A stretch of 64,000 nt of DNA from Microcoleus vaginatus PCC 9802 (GTDB lineage: Bacteria > Cyanobacteriota > Cyanobacteriia > Cyanobacteriales > Microcoleaceae), in assembly GCA_022701275.1 (NCBI GenBank), contig CP031740.1, positions 1,251,001 to 1,315,000 on the forward strand, read 5' to 3'. Shown piece by piece: positions 55,501 through 63,991 of this stretch. The notes under the pieces were generated by a model. That model was not told the DNA's origin. It ran no database searches and worked only from the letters and a program-made list of their open reading frames with translations. The number at the start of each line of letters is the position of its first letter. Position 1 is the first letter of the stretch. The position numbers were made by a program, and so were the translations under genes.

Positions 55501-56832
55501 CTTGCGTTCGATGCCTAAAGCGATGACATCAGCAACCGATGCTAAAGTTTCCTGAAAAGGTGCTGTCAGGGGCTGGCGGCTGATAATTACCATGACTCCC
55601 ACCAGCCGTTCTTCGACTATCAAAGGGTAGCCGGCGAAGGTGAGAATTTGCTTCGGTATTGGGCAATTTGTCGGCTTTTGGCTGGTGTTGATAATCGCTA
55701 CTTCGGAACTGTGTACCTCTTTTGATTTCGCGGATTCTTCCTCTGGGAACCCAAAATTATTCAGTTCAAATCCGCAGTCAAATTCCGGTTTTTGCTGTTT
55801 GGCGATCGAGTTAACCTTACTTTCAATAAAGCTAGCCCGATCCTCTGTGCGACTGTATATTCCCGAGGCTGCTTGCAATTGCCAAAGATTATGTTGAGAG
55901 TTGAAAGTCCAAATTTCAGCAGAAGCGACATCAAGATTCCGCACCATTGCCTCGCAGCAGGGAAGCAGGATATCTTGAGGGTGTTTGGTGAGGGCAATAC
56001 CCACATCGGCTACCATTGCTGTGAGGCGAGAAGCTTGGGCTTTTTCTGCTTCCAATCGTTTGCGATCCGTGATATCTTCCACCAAAGAAAGCACAGTAAA
56101 AGTGTCGCCGCTGCCAATAATCGAGTTGAACCAGCGACACCAAATTACCTGTCCGCTTTTAGTATAGTTGCGGTTAATTGAAGTATTGCCGTTGCCAGTG
56201 GCTAGTTCAAGCTCGATCGCGCTTATAGCCTCTCTATCTTCCTGGCAAACCAAAGCCAAATCGCCGAAGTGCTTGCCCATCATATCATCGGATGTCCAGC
56301 CAAAGATTTCCTCGGCGCGTTTCGACCACTGAACGATCCGAAAATCTTCATCCCAGCCTACCATTGCCAGCGGACTGTTAGCTGCATTTAACCACAGTAA
56401 ATGGTTCGATCGGCGTAACTGTTGAGCTTTCTGCTGCTGCCAGCGGTAGTGCCTCGTGATATCTCTACCGATGCCCAAAACCCGCATCTGCTTGCTAGAG
56501 GCATCCACCGCTGGCGTGTAAGCTGTTTCGTAAATTTTAATCCCGCCGTCTGCCGCCGTCACCTCATGAATTGCCAGCCGTTTTTCCCCGGTTATAAATA
56601 CTTGTTGCAGGCAAGAATCAATCTGCGAAATTATACTTTTGACAGCAGCATTATTGGGATATAATTTTAATAATTCCTGATTAGTTTGGTTGACTATTTC
56701 AGTAGGCTCCAATCCCATCCAAGCAGCAGCGACAGGATTGATCGATAGGTACTTTTGCTGTCGATCGCACTCTAGGAAAGCATCAACAGAGTTAGAGAAA
56801 AAAGACTGAAACGAGTTGATAACTTCCTGCAT
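52597..56832 (-). CDS. Multi-PAS/GAF sensor histidine kinase
   Basis: 1411-residue soluble kinase without membrane segments. In order: PAS (about 10-120), PAS (140-255), GAF (about 265-450), PAS (460-580), PAS (590-705), PAS (720-840), PAS (850-975), PAS (990-1100), coiled coil, HisKA with phospho-His1140 in 'GIAHEINNPVSF', and HATPase_c with 'DNGSGMAE' and 'GTGLGLSIS'. The kinase half is a close paralogue of the phytochrome's ('GLGQLVAGIAHEIN' against '[14 protein letters not shown]'). It lies alone between corA and PPOX. Signals and partner regulator unknown. Confidence 0.92.
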   Translation of the reverse strand: MQEVINSFQSFFSNSVDAFLECDRQQKYLSINPVAAAWMGLEPTEIVNQTNQELLKLYPNNAAVKSIISQIDSCLQQVFITGEKRLAIHEVTAADGGIKIYETAYTPAVDASSKQMRVLGIGRDITRHYRWQQQKAQQLRRSNHLLWLNAANSPLAMVGWDEDFRIVQWSKRAEEIFGWTSDDMMGKHFGDLALVCQEDREAISAIELELATGNGNTSINRNYTKSGQVIWCRWFNSIIGSGDTFTVLSLVEDITDRKRLEAEKAQASRLTAMVADVGIALTKHPQDILLPCCEAMVRNLDVASAEIWTFNSQHNLWQLQAASGIYSRTEDRASFIESKVNSIAKQQKPEFDCGFELNNFGFPEEESAKSKEVHSSEVAIINTSQKPTNCPIPKQILTFAGYPLIVEERLVGVMVIISRQPLTAPFQETLASVADVIALGIERKRAEAELKSARGFFDSVVENLPVGVFAKDASSLKFVLWNKAGETIAGVTSQEAIGKNDYDIYPKEQADVFTAQDREILTADHNQPTVKDIAEEPIQTRHKGMRILHTRKVPILDAAGRPQYVLGITEDITERRQVDESVRLYDQIVENMQIGLYVYHLENIDDDSTLRAIASNPAATLFTGLEMADVLGMTIDEIFPHLRSKNIPQAFASVIRTQKAVELEDIDCDEGGRITRAFSIKAFPLPNNCVGVALENITARKCLELQLQASLEKTERSEQLLRTVIDKTSDWIFAKDKNFRYILANRSFAQAIGKTVEEIIGKCDLELGFSEDIVFGNSAQNIRGFRTDDSAVLAGDIIHNPCDAATIADGSVHIFDTQKLPLRDAEGNVFAVLAFAHDITGRHESEAALRRSESRFRSLVANIPGVVYRWKCDFSTNFISDAVYLLTGYPAADFIWLMERIGRTFASIIYPQDLAKVEATIRQGIENKESYNLEYRLLAADGTVKWVWDKGSPVFDADGNVCYLDGVIFDISDRYCAQEALRQKTSELESVFLALPDLYFRLNADGIILDCLSGNSSDLYLSPEYFVGKRMTDILPTNAASEFEMAMLEVSEKRTPINIEYSLPMPAGEETYEARLLPFNSNQAIAIARNITKRKQAEAQLKHKNRQLEQTLKQLGRTQAQLIQAEKMSGLGQLVAGIAHEINNPVSFIYGNITYASEYAKNLLALCSLYQTHYPKPVAVIAEFAEEIEVEFMKEDFPHLLNSIQNGADRIRQIVLSLRNFSRLEESDIKRVDIHEGIDSALLILQHKIKENGRNRQIEIVKEYGKLPPIQCYVGQLNQVFMNILNNAIDALADVRHRKLDLASYSEEEGQDFPTLPLSCDALPWIRIRTEVLKNNRVAIVISDNGSGMAESVKSRVFDPFFTTKPVGKGTGLGLSISYQIVVERHGGTLRCISAPGEGTEFAIEIPIRQR

Positions 56833-57581
56833 GGGTATTTTTTCATGAGAAAAGCTTAGTATTAGGGAAACCTCGTGTCTTTAGACTGATCGAGGAAACA
56901 CTCATCAAGCAGTTTTCACCGCCTTGAATATTAATTATTGCGACAGGGGGATACTTGGTCGATTGGTACTTTTGTGATCTATTTTCAAGGGAACAATTAC
57001 CGTTTCAAACATTTCACCCCCGATCGGATAGCAGCTTGGGCTTACACGCATATTTTTGATAACGTAATCAGTTAAGACGATAGCTAGTCAACTCTCTCTT
57101 TTGATTAGGGCATAAAGCCCCATCTCTTCCGAGGGGGGTGCTGACTTGCTTAAGCTCTAAAATTTTCCTAAAGTTAGTTTAACCCACTCAAATCTTTTTG
57201 GGCACTGTACTGCTGCGTTTCCGGGTGCAATTTTCGGTGCTGTTCCCTATAATACAAAAATTTTAAAGAAATAGTATTTTTGGGAATATAGCTTAATTAC
57301 AGCAGATGCTCTTTTTTTAAACCAGACCCAGCGGATACAAAAGCGAGATGGAGAGACCGGGAAATGGGGAGGTGGGCAGAGGTTAATCCACAACCTGCGA
57401 GAAAAATGCTTCAGAAATGCTCGACAGCTTACCGATTCCCACTTCCCGATTCCCACTTCCCGATTGCCAATTCCCAATTCCCAATTCGGTAATCTGAAAG
57501 CGGTTTGGCAGTACGCGAAGCAAAGAACGCAAGCCGTGCAAAGCCATGTAACATAAAGATTGCGATATTTTTCTATGTAAT
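56833..57581. other. Intergenic gap with short repeats
   Basis: 749 bp between the multi-PAS kinase and PPOX, which are divergent. The tract 57428-57487 is a set of 7-mer-like units (TTCCCGATTCCCAC, CCAATTCCCAATT). No gene is recognised; both promoters should lie here. Confidence 0.5.
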
Positions 57582-59042
57582 ATGGAACTATTAGATACCT
57601 TGATTGTGGGTGCGGGTATTAGCGGTTTGAGTTTGGCGCACGCACTTCACAAGGAAGCAACGAGTCCATCCTCGCTGAAGATTTTAGTCGCTGAGAGTCA
57701 AGGACGTGTGGGCGGGAACATCACCACTGTGACAGCGGAAGGGTTTCTCTGGGAGGAGGGCCCGAACAGTTTTTCGCCGACGCCAGAATTGATGAAGTTG
57801 GCTGTGGATGTGGGATTGAAGCAGGAGTTGATTTTTGCCGATCGCAAATTGCCTCGTTTTGTTTATTGGCAAAATAAGCTGCAACCGGTGCCGATGACTC
57901 CACCGGCGATGATTCAGTCTCAGTTGCTGAGTTTTCCAGGGAAACTGCGGGCGTTGTTCGGGGCTTTGGGGTTTGTCGCGCCGGCAATCGGTTCTGGACT
58001 TTCGCAGCAGGGTGACGAGGAAACTGTTTCTCAATTTTTCCGCCGTCATCTCGGTACGGAAGTGATGCAGCGGTTGGTGGAACCTTTTGTTTCGGGGGTT
58101 TATGCCGGCGATCCGCAACAACTTAGCGCGGCGGCGGCTTTCGGCCGGGTAACGAAGATGGCTGATGTTGGTGGCGGGCTGATGGCGGGGGCGCTGCTTT
58201 CTGCTAGGAAAAGACCGAAGCAAATGCCTGCAGACCCGAATGTTCCGTCTACTAGACCGGGGGAGTTGGGTTCGTTCAAACAGGGGTTGAAGGCTCTGCC
58301 AGAGGCGATCGCTGCTCAATTGGGCGATCGAGTGAAAGTCAACTGGCACTTGACTCGCCTCCAGCGTACAGAACGCGAAACTTACATTGCTGTATTCTCG
58401 ACGCCCGACGGACAGCAGGAAGTTGAGGCGCGCACCGTGGTTTTGACAACGCCGGCTTACATTACAGCCGAGTTGTTACAGCCTCTGCAACCGAAAGTTA
58501 GCAGTGCTTTACAAGCTTTTACTTATCCTACGGTTGCCTGCGTTGTCTTAGCATATCCGCAGTCTGATGTCAAGGATAAATTAGTAGGTTTTGGAAATTT
58601 AATTCCGAGGGGGCAGGGAATTCGCACTCTGGGGACGATTTGGACATCGAGTTTATTTGCCGATCGCGCGCCTGCAGGGTGGCAAACTCTCAGCAGTTAC
58701 ATCGGCGGGGCTACTGATTCGGAAATTGGCAATCTCGACTCAGAACAAATCGTTCGCGAGGTGCACCGAGATTTGTCTCGGATTTTGCTGAAACCAGATG
58801 TGCCACAGCCAAAAGTTTTAGCGGTGAATGTGTGGAAGCGGGCGATTCCTCAGTACAATTTGGGGCATTTCGATCGCCTGCAACAAATCGATGAGGGCTT
58901 AAAGTCTTTGCCTGGGGTGTATTTGTGCAGCAACTACGTTGGCGGAGTGGCTTTGGGAGATTGCGTGCGAAGGGGTTTTGAGCGTGCACGAGAAGTGGGC
59001 GAGTATTTGCAGAACAAACAATCAGATACTCGATCGATCTGA
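57582..59042 (+). CDS. hemY: Protoporphyrinogen oxidase (HemY/PPOX type)
   Basis: Oxygen-dependent FAD enzyme, 486 residues, converting protoporphyrinogen IX to protoporphyrin IX, the branch point to heme and chlorophyll. FAD motif 'TLIVGAGISGLSLAHALHKE' (about 6-25) and 'GRVGGNITTVTAEGFLWEEG' (in part 'GGNITTVTAEGFLWEEGPNS') are PPOX markers, as are 'LVEPFVSGVYAGDP' and the C-terminal 'YLCSNYVGGVALGDCVRRG'. Likely membrane-associated. No neighbours of the same pathway here. Confidence 0.9.
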   Translation: MELLDTLIVGAGISGLSLAHALHKEATSPSSLKILVAESQGRVGGNITTVTAEGFLWEEGPNSFSPTPELMKLAVDVGLKQELIFADRKLPRFVYWQNKLQPVPMTPPAMIQSQLLSFPGKLRALFGALGFVAPAIGSGLSQQGDEETVSQFFRRHLGTEVMQRLVEPFVSGVYAGDPQQLSAAAAFGRVTKMADVGGGLMAGALLSARKRPKQMPADPNVPSTRPGELGSFKQGLKALPEAIAAQLGDRVKVNWHLTRLQRTERETYIAVFSTPDGQQEVEARTVVLTTPAYITAELLQPLQPKVSSALQAFTYPTVACVVLAYPQSDVKDKLVGFGNLIPRGQGIRTLGTIWTSSLFADRAPAGWQTLSSYIGGATDSEIGNLDSEQIVREVHRDLSRILLKPDVPQPKVLAVNVWKRAIPQYNLGHFDRLQQIDEGLKSLPGVYLCSNYVGGVALGDCVRRGFERAREVGEYLQNKQSDTRSI

Positions 59043-59055
59043 ATTATTGTGTGGG

Positions 59056-59114
59056 GAGGGCGGGTGTACAAATATCGAGTATGTTAATCCGAGATATTGG
59101 TGAACCCGCACCTA
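59056..59114. repeat. Second copy of the GGGCGGGTNTACAAATA repeat
   Basis: GGGCGGGTGTACAAATATCG to GGTGAACCCGCACCTA matches the unit at 20343-20402 in both end motifs and length, with inverted-repeat ends (GGGCGGGT against AACCCGC). Confidence 0.6.
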
Positions 59115-59159
59115 CAACAGCCTTCTGCCTTCATATCCGCTGCCCAATGCCGAATGTTA

Positions 59160-59852
59160 CTAGGTTGTGGGTTCAAATTTGTAACCCACCCCCCTGACGG
59201 TTTGAATCATCGAAATTTGATTGGCATCTGGTTCAATTTTGCGGCGAATTTGACCGATATGGACATCCACCACGCGATCGGCTCCTACATACTCGTAGTC
59301 CCACACTTCATGCAGCAATTCTGATCGCCTCCACACGCGACCGGGTTTGCTTGCCAAACAGTACAGCAGGTCGAATTCTAAAGCAGTCAAAGCAACTATC
59401 TGAGTGCCGAGAATTACCTCGCGGCGAACCGGATCTATTAGTAGCTCTCCAAAAGTAAGAGTTTGTTGTTCGGCGGGAGTAACAATGCGTTTGCGCTTCA
59501 AAATTGCTGCAACGCGAGCTCCAATCTCTACAAGACTAAAAGGTTTAGTAATGTAGTCGTCAGCACCTTCGGCAAACCCTTTCATTTTGTCAGCTTCATC
59601 GGTTCGGGCAGTCAGCATCAACACAAACACGCCCGTGCGTCTTTGCATTTCTTGACACAGTTTGTAGCCAGTTGTATCAGGTAAATTTACATCTAGAACT
59701 ACTAAGTCAGGATTGAGTTGCTCAAATAATTCCAGACCAGTCTGACCGTCCTCGCCAGACTCAACTTGATAACCTTGCTGGCTCAAAAAACGGTGAATTA
59801 AATTTCGGATTGCCGGGTCGTCATCAACCACAAGGATTTTTACAGGGGCCAT
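59160..59852 (-). CDS. OmpR-family response regulator
   Basis: 230 residues from ATG 59852. The receiver domain has the acidic pocket ('VVDDDP'), the phosphoryl Asp in 'LVVLDVNLPDTTGY', 'MLTART' and the conserved Lys in 'YITKPFSLVEIGARV'. The DNA-binding winged helix holds 'LTALEFDLLYCLASKPGRVW', 'LLHEVWDYEYVGADRVVDVH' and 'IQTVRGVGYKFEP'. A TTG at 59882 would add ten residues. It could be an NblR/RpaB-like regulator, but I cannot choose. No kinase adjacent. Confidence 0.88.
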   Translation of the reverse strand: MAPVKILVVDDDPAIRNLIHRFLSQQGYQVESGEDGQTGLELFEQLNPDLVVLDVNLPDTTGYKLCQEMQRRTGVFVLMLTARTDEADKMKGFAEGADDYITKPFSLVEIGARVAAILKRKRIVTPAEQQTLTFGELLIDPVRREVILGTQIVALTALEFDLLYCLASKPGRVWRRSELLHEVWDYEYVGADRVVDVHIGQIRRKIEPDANQISMIQTVRGVGYKFEPTT

Positions 59853-59957
59853 GACCACAAGTTTGCTTGAAGAATTAGGCAAGAATATTCAGCCATAATA
59901 ATAGAAAACTGGATACAAATCTCGAAAAAATTGAGCTTTTAATAGTTATAGCCCTAT

Positions 59958-62252
59958 TTATAACCTACGCAAAATTTCAGGCAATAAATCTCCAGGAACT
60001 TTGGATAAGGCTAAATTTTGGCCTGGCAGCCCACATTCACTATAGAAAGCTCTAATCGTTTTGACAATATAGCTCAATGCTGTTTGCCGGGAATCAGCAG
60101 CTTGGGAGTTTGCCGCGGCTTGCAAGTTGAGTTTATCCCCATATGTTAACCCTTTGTCATTGAGATATTGTCCCCATTCGGCACACACTTGCAACTGGTG
60201 GTGCAGTGCTGCTTCTAGATGGCTTGTCTGGGCGACTTTATTAGTGGCGAAATCGGGGTCGGTGGCTAGTTGATAGTGGGCTAGTCCGAGATTGTTGCGG
60301 GCGGCCAAGGCGTCAAAGGTGAGTTGGGTTCGATCGAGCTCTCCGGCGATATCCAGGGCGGTTTCGTAGGCGGTAATCGCCTGCTGCAATGATTCCGTCC
60401 GCGCCTGTTTCTGCTGAAACTGGTTCGCCAAATGCCAATAAGCGGTACCGAGATTATTGTAGGTGGCGGCTGCTGCTGCGGGTACTAATTCTCGGGTGCG
60501 GTATTTCAATGCTTCGCGGTAGGCGGAAATCGCCCTGACTAGCAGGGGTTCTGAGGGTTCGTGCTGGGCGAGGTTCCAGCAGGCGGTACCCAGGTTGTTT
60601 TGCACTCCGGCATAGTTGAGGGGTTCTCGTTCGGGACTGTAGCAGGAGAGGGCTTGGGTGTAAGCTGCGATCGCGCTTTTGAGATATACGATCGGCTCAC
60701 CATCTTGGGCTAAATTCCAGTATGCTGTCGCCAAATTATTCTGAGCAGCAGCGTACTGCTGGGGCTCCACGGCGGGGTCTAGATCCAGCAGCGCTTGTTG
60801 GTAAGCTGCAACTGCGTGCTGCAAGTTCTCTGTCTTGTCTCGGTAGCGGGCTAAATCGGCCGAGGCGATTCCCAAATTTTTGTTTAATCTAACGCGGGTT
60901 TGGGGTACGGTTTCGCCATCTGTTCGGTTCAAACCTTCAAGGTAGAGGGCGATGCTGCGTTCAAGGCTGGATACTGGATCTGAGGCGTTGAGGGCATTGG
61001 TGCGATCGCGCGATAGCATCCAGTAGAGAGTGCCGAGATCGTTGAGCAGATCGGAAATTGGCGGTAGGCTGTTGGACTCCTGGGCGTACTGAGTTAAATT
61101 TTGTGTCAATTGGGCAATCAGCCGCGCGCATTCATCAGTTAGTGGTTGATTTGGCTGCGAGTTGGTGTCAACTTCGAGATACGCAATCACTTGTTCGATC
61201 GCGCGAATGGCGATTGTCAGGTTTTGCTCTGAAACGTCTCCGCCCAGAATGCGATCGCGGTAGTAATTCCCCAAACTGTGATAAGCCAAAGCCAAGGCTT
61301 CGCAAGAACACTGATGTTCTTGCAGCAGTTCGATGTATTGCAGAGTTTGCAGCGGCAGAAAATTGTCCTCCGATGTGGCATTATTTTCTGCTTCCAACTC
61401 CTCAGAAGCCGCTGCTAGCACCAAATCTGCCAGTTGGACGGATTTAGAATCTGGCGCTGGGGACGAGGGATGGGAAATTGGGGATTGTTCGTCCTCTGTG
61501 AGTTGGACGGATTTAGAATCTGGCGCTGGGGAAGGGGGAGAGGAAATTGGGGATTGTTGATCGGGAATTGGGGATTGTTCGTCGGGAATGGGGGATTGTC
61601 CAGACAAAGAAGGTATTAAAAGTTGGTTGCCAAAGTCTCTGTTGTCCCGTAAGTTTCGCAAGTCTCCGGAGTTCCCGAAGTCATCAAAGTGCCCGAAGTC
61701 TCCCTTAGCTGGAGTTGGTTCGCCTTCAAACTCAAATACTCCGGTTCGCCAGTGCCAAAATTCCGGGGCCGATTGCTCGATCGAACTTAGCCAGGGGCGC
61801 GACACCCACAGCAACAGAGTAGACTCGCACATTTGCAGGTTTGCTTCGATGTCTCTCAAATAGCTCAGGAACGACCACTGCACTGCTGCTGACTGCCTGG
61901 TCAGGTGTTCTGCCCCAAGAATTTGAAATCCCGGCAAAGGGCTGTAGCTGCCCCTGTTTTGCGGCGGTGGGTGTTGGGTCAGCCACGCGGCGATCGAACC
62001 CCAAGGATTTGGATCGCTCAAGTCGAGTTCCAAACTGACAAATCGGGGGTAGTTGATCGGGGAGCGAGGATCTGAGCCTGCGCTCTCTGCGGCTAATTCT
62101 GTGTGCAAGCGGGCTGCCAGACAGTCCCGCAAGCACAAGTCGTCACAGGCGGCAATAAAAATTTGACGGCGTAAATTGAGGTCGATCGCCTGTTTCAAGC
62201 GTTGGTAGATCAGCTTGTTCGAGCTAGAAACTTTTTGGGAAGGAATAGACAT
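59958..62252 (-). CDS. Large TPR protein
   Basis: 764-residue soluble protein. The N-terminal third ('IFIAACDDLCLRDCLAARLH') resembles a divergent P-loop-like region without a Walker A. A low-complexity linker (about 215-270) carries 'SPIPDEQSPIPDQQSPI' and twice 'APDSKSVQL'. The C-terminal half holds tetratricopeptide-like repeats, with 'NNLGTAYWHLANQ', 'NNLGTACWNLAQ', 'NNLATAYWNLAQD' and 'ALAARNNLGLAHYQLA'. Probably a scaffold; partners unknown. Its ATG lies before an AT-rich heptamer array (62264-62328). Confidence 0.82.
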   Translation of the reverse strand: MSIPSQKVSSSNKLIYQRLKQAIDLNLRRQIFIAACDDLCLRDCLAARLHTELAAESAGSDPRSPINYPRFVSLELDLSDPNPWGSIAAWLTQHPPPQNRGSYSPLPGFQILGAEHLTRQSAAVQWSFLSYLRDIEANLQMCESTLLLWVSRPWLSSIEQSAPEFWHWRTGVFEFEGEPTPAKGDFGHFDDFGNSGDLRNLRDNRDFGNQLLIPSLSGQSPIPDEQSPIPDQQSPISSPPSPAPDSKSVQLTEDEQSPISHPSSPAPDSKSVQLADLVLAAASEELEAENNATSEDNFLPLQTLQYIELLQEHQCSCEALALAYHSLGNYYRDRILGGDVSEQNLTIAIRAIEQVIAYLEVDTNSQPNQPLTDECARLIAQLTQNLTQYAQESNSLPPISDLLNDLGTLYWMLSRDRTNALNASDPVSSLERSIALYLEGLNRTDGETVPQTRVRLNKNLGIASADLARYRDKTENLQHAVAAYQQALLDLDPAVEPQQYAAAQNNLATAYWNLAQDGEPIVYLKSAIAAYTQALSCYSPEREPLNYAGVQNNLGTACWNLAQHEPSEPLLVRAISAYREALKYRTRELVPAAAAATYNNLGTAYWHLANQFQQKQARTESLQQAITAYETALDIAGELDRTQLTFDALAARNNLGLAHYQLATDPDFATNKVAQTSHLEAALHHQLQVCAEWGQYLNDKGLTYGDKLNLQAAANSQAADSRQTALSYIVKTIRAFYSECGLPGQNLALSKVPGDLLPEILRRL
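61441..61600. repeat. In-frame direct repeats in the TPR gene
   Basis: A roughly 66-bp unit 'GGACGGATTTAGAATCTGGC' occurs at 61438 and 61503, followed by 21-bp-like units 'GGGAATTGGGGATTGTT' at 61561-61600. They encode 'APDSKSVQL' and 'QSPIPD' repeats. Periodicity in multiples of three keeps the frame. Confidence 0.8.
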
Positions 62253-62707
62253 CAGGAGCAGCCGATTTTAGATTTTAGATTTTAGGTTTTAGGTTTTAGA
62301 TTTTGGATTGTAGATTTTAGATTGTAGAGTTGAGAGTTGAAATCTCGATCGCTCATAACTCCCAACTAAGCCCCGAAGGCAGTCAATCGCACCGGTGATG
62401 ACTAAAGGATTGTAGACTTTCAATTGGCAATTTTATGTGGGTGATGAACCAGTGTGATTAAGTGCAACCCAAGTCCCTGAAGCTGACAGCCGAGAGCAAA
62501 GAACCAAATTTGTGCTGGTCTTATATCGTTTCCGGTTGGATGGGAATGATCAAGTCAAGGTCAATAATTCCACATTCTGCCACTCCCCACTCCCCACTCC
62601 GCACTTTCCATCATTCCGGTGTTACCGGAATTGATATTATTTAGCTTTCCAGCTCGCTCGGCACGCTTCAGGACTGTCGCAACTACCTGCTTTGTATTGA
62701 AACACAA
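62253..62707. other. Repeat-rich intergenic region
   Basis: 455 bp upstream of the TPR gene. The tract 62264-62328 is a heptamer array (GATTTTA, GGTTTTA, GATTGTA). Beyond it a GGTGTTACCGGAATTGATATT stretch and CCACTCCCCACTCCGCAC repeats at about 62580 are seen. No gene recognised. Confidence 0.6.
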
Positions 62708-62741
62708 AAACCATGTTTCCATTGGTTGGAAAACATGGTTT
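62708..62741 (-). terminator. Rho-independent terminator of psb34
   Basis: AAACCATGTTT (62708-62718) pairs with AAACATGGTTT (62731-62741) and, on the minus strand, is followed by TTTTTGTGTTT. It lies about 57 bp downstream of the psb34 stop codon. Confidence 0.75.
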
Positions 62742-62797
62742 GTTGAATGATTATTTAAAATTGCGATTTGAATCAGCTTTGAGTGTAAGCCCAGCTT

Positions 62798-62965
62798 TTA
62801 GACGGAAGCAGCCACAAACACCAAACCCGCGACCAACATGACTGCAGCAATACCCATGATGAGATAGTTCCGCTGCTGGTTCTGGTTGGGAGGTTCGGCG
62901 CCGTACATTTTCGGCTCTTTAGCAAAGTTGTTCAGGCGTCCATCGTCATCTTTGATGTAAGGCAT
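62798..62965 (-). CDS. psb34: Psb34-type photosystem II assembly protein (ssl1498 family)
   Basis: 55-residue single-helix protein. The soluble N-terminus 'DDGRLNNFAKEPKMYGAEPP' matches the conserved ssl1498/Psb34 motif (GRLNNFA.EPK.Y), followed by one transmembrane helix 'YLIMGIAAVMLVAGLVFVAA' at the C-terminus. Psb34 binds CP47 during PSII assembly, replacing high-light-inducible proteins. An AAGGA lies about 10 nt before the ATG. A terminator follows. The short frame is easily missed; family assignment is from the motif. Confidence 0.82.
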   Translation of the reverse strand: MPYIKDDDGRLNNFAKEPKMYGAEPPNQNQQRNYLIMGIAAVMLVAGLVFVAASV

Positions 62966-63034
62966 CAGTCACAATCCTTAATATTTTTGATGTTTACAAC
63001 TGTACCAAAAAAGCGCCCAGGAAAATTCGGCCAT

Positions 63035-63991
63035 TTATTTGGAGGTAACAGTGCCTGTTTGGGGGGAAGAGGCGATCGCGTAATCTTTGATCGGCATTCT
63101 TCCTGCTAAGTACGCCAGCCGCCCCGCTTCTGCTGCCATTCCCATTGCTTTTGCCATTGCCGGGGAATTTTGGGCATTGGCGATCGCGGAATTAATCAAC
63201 AGTGCATCGGCTCCCATTTCCATTGCTCGCGCCGCTTCGCTGGGAGTTCCGATACCCGCATCGACAACCACAGGAACATTTACCGTGTCAATAATTATTT
63301 GAATGTTGGCGGCATTGTTGATCCCTTGTCCTGAACCGATGGGCGAACCTAAAGGCATGACTGTCACACAACCGACTTCTTCTAGGCGTTTTGCCAGCAA
63401 GGGATCGGCATTGATGTAGGGCAAAACGGCAAAACCTTCTTTGACTAATTGTTCTGCAGCTTCCAAAGTGCCGATCGGATCTGGCAGCAAATATTTAGCA
63501 TCAGGAATCACTTCTAATTTGACAAAATTATTGTCTTCTTGCCCTAAAAGCTTCGCCATTTCCCGGCCCAAACGAGCTACTCTAATCGCCTCATCGGCAG
63601 TTTGACAACCGGCAGTATTTGGCAGCATCCAAATTTTAGTCCAATCAAGAGCTTCTGCCAATCCTTCATGACCGGGAGCATTTGTTTGCACTCGCCGCAC
63701 AGCTACAGTCACAATTTCGCACCTACTAGCGTTGACACTTTGCTGCATTTCTGCAATGCTGCGATATTTTCCCGTACCCGTCATCAAACGAGAATGAAAA
63801 GTTTTGCCGGCAATAACCAGAGGTTTGTCTAAAGATTTAGTGGCTGTATCTACTGGATAGCCAAAAATGCTGTTCTCAAGTGCCTCTTCCCGGTGTACTG
63901 TGCCACCCATCATCTCTTCAAGCTGCCGACCTTCTTCTATGGTTAGATCGTCGCGGGTAACAGCATATAAAATTTGCCCAACTGTCATCAA
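63035..63991 (-). CDS. thiG: Thiazole synthase ThiG with N-terminal extension
   Basis: Makes the thiazole phosphate of thiamine from deoxyxylulose phosphate, ThiS-thiocarboxylate and iminoglycine. The ThiG barrel starts at about residue 55 ('[20 protein letters not shown]') and contains '[16 protein letters not shown]', '[19 protein letters not shown]' and '[20 protein letters not shown]' (in part '[13 protein letters not shown]'). The first 54 residues are not ThiG. The frame stays open to the window edge beyond the ATG at 63991 ('DAKL'), so the gene may begin outside the window and be longer. Substrate supplier thiO is 27 kb away. Confidence 0.9.
   Translation of the reverse strand: MMTVGQILYAVTRDDLTIEEGRQLEEMMGGTVHREEALENSIFGYPVDTATKSLDKPLVIAGKTFHSRLMTGTGKYRSIAEMQQSVNASRCEIVTVAVRRVQTNAPGHEGLAEALDWTKIWMLPNTAGCQTADEAIRVARLGREMAKLLGQEDNNFVKLEVIPDAKYLLPDPIGTLEAAEQLVKEGFAVLPYINADPLLAKRLEEVGCVTVMPLGSPIGSGQGINNAANIQIIIDTVNVPVVVDAGIGTPSEAARAMEMGADALLINSAIANAQNSPAMAKAMGMAAEAGRLAYLAGRMPIKDYAIASSPQTGTVTSK

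Noticed and set aside
57684..58349. 221-residue minus-strand frame antisense to PPOX
   Set aside because: No recognisable motifs; His/Arg/Gln-rich composition typical of a shadow frame. PPOX on the plus strand is clear.
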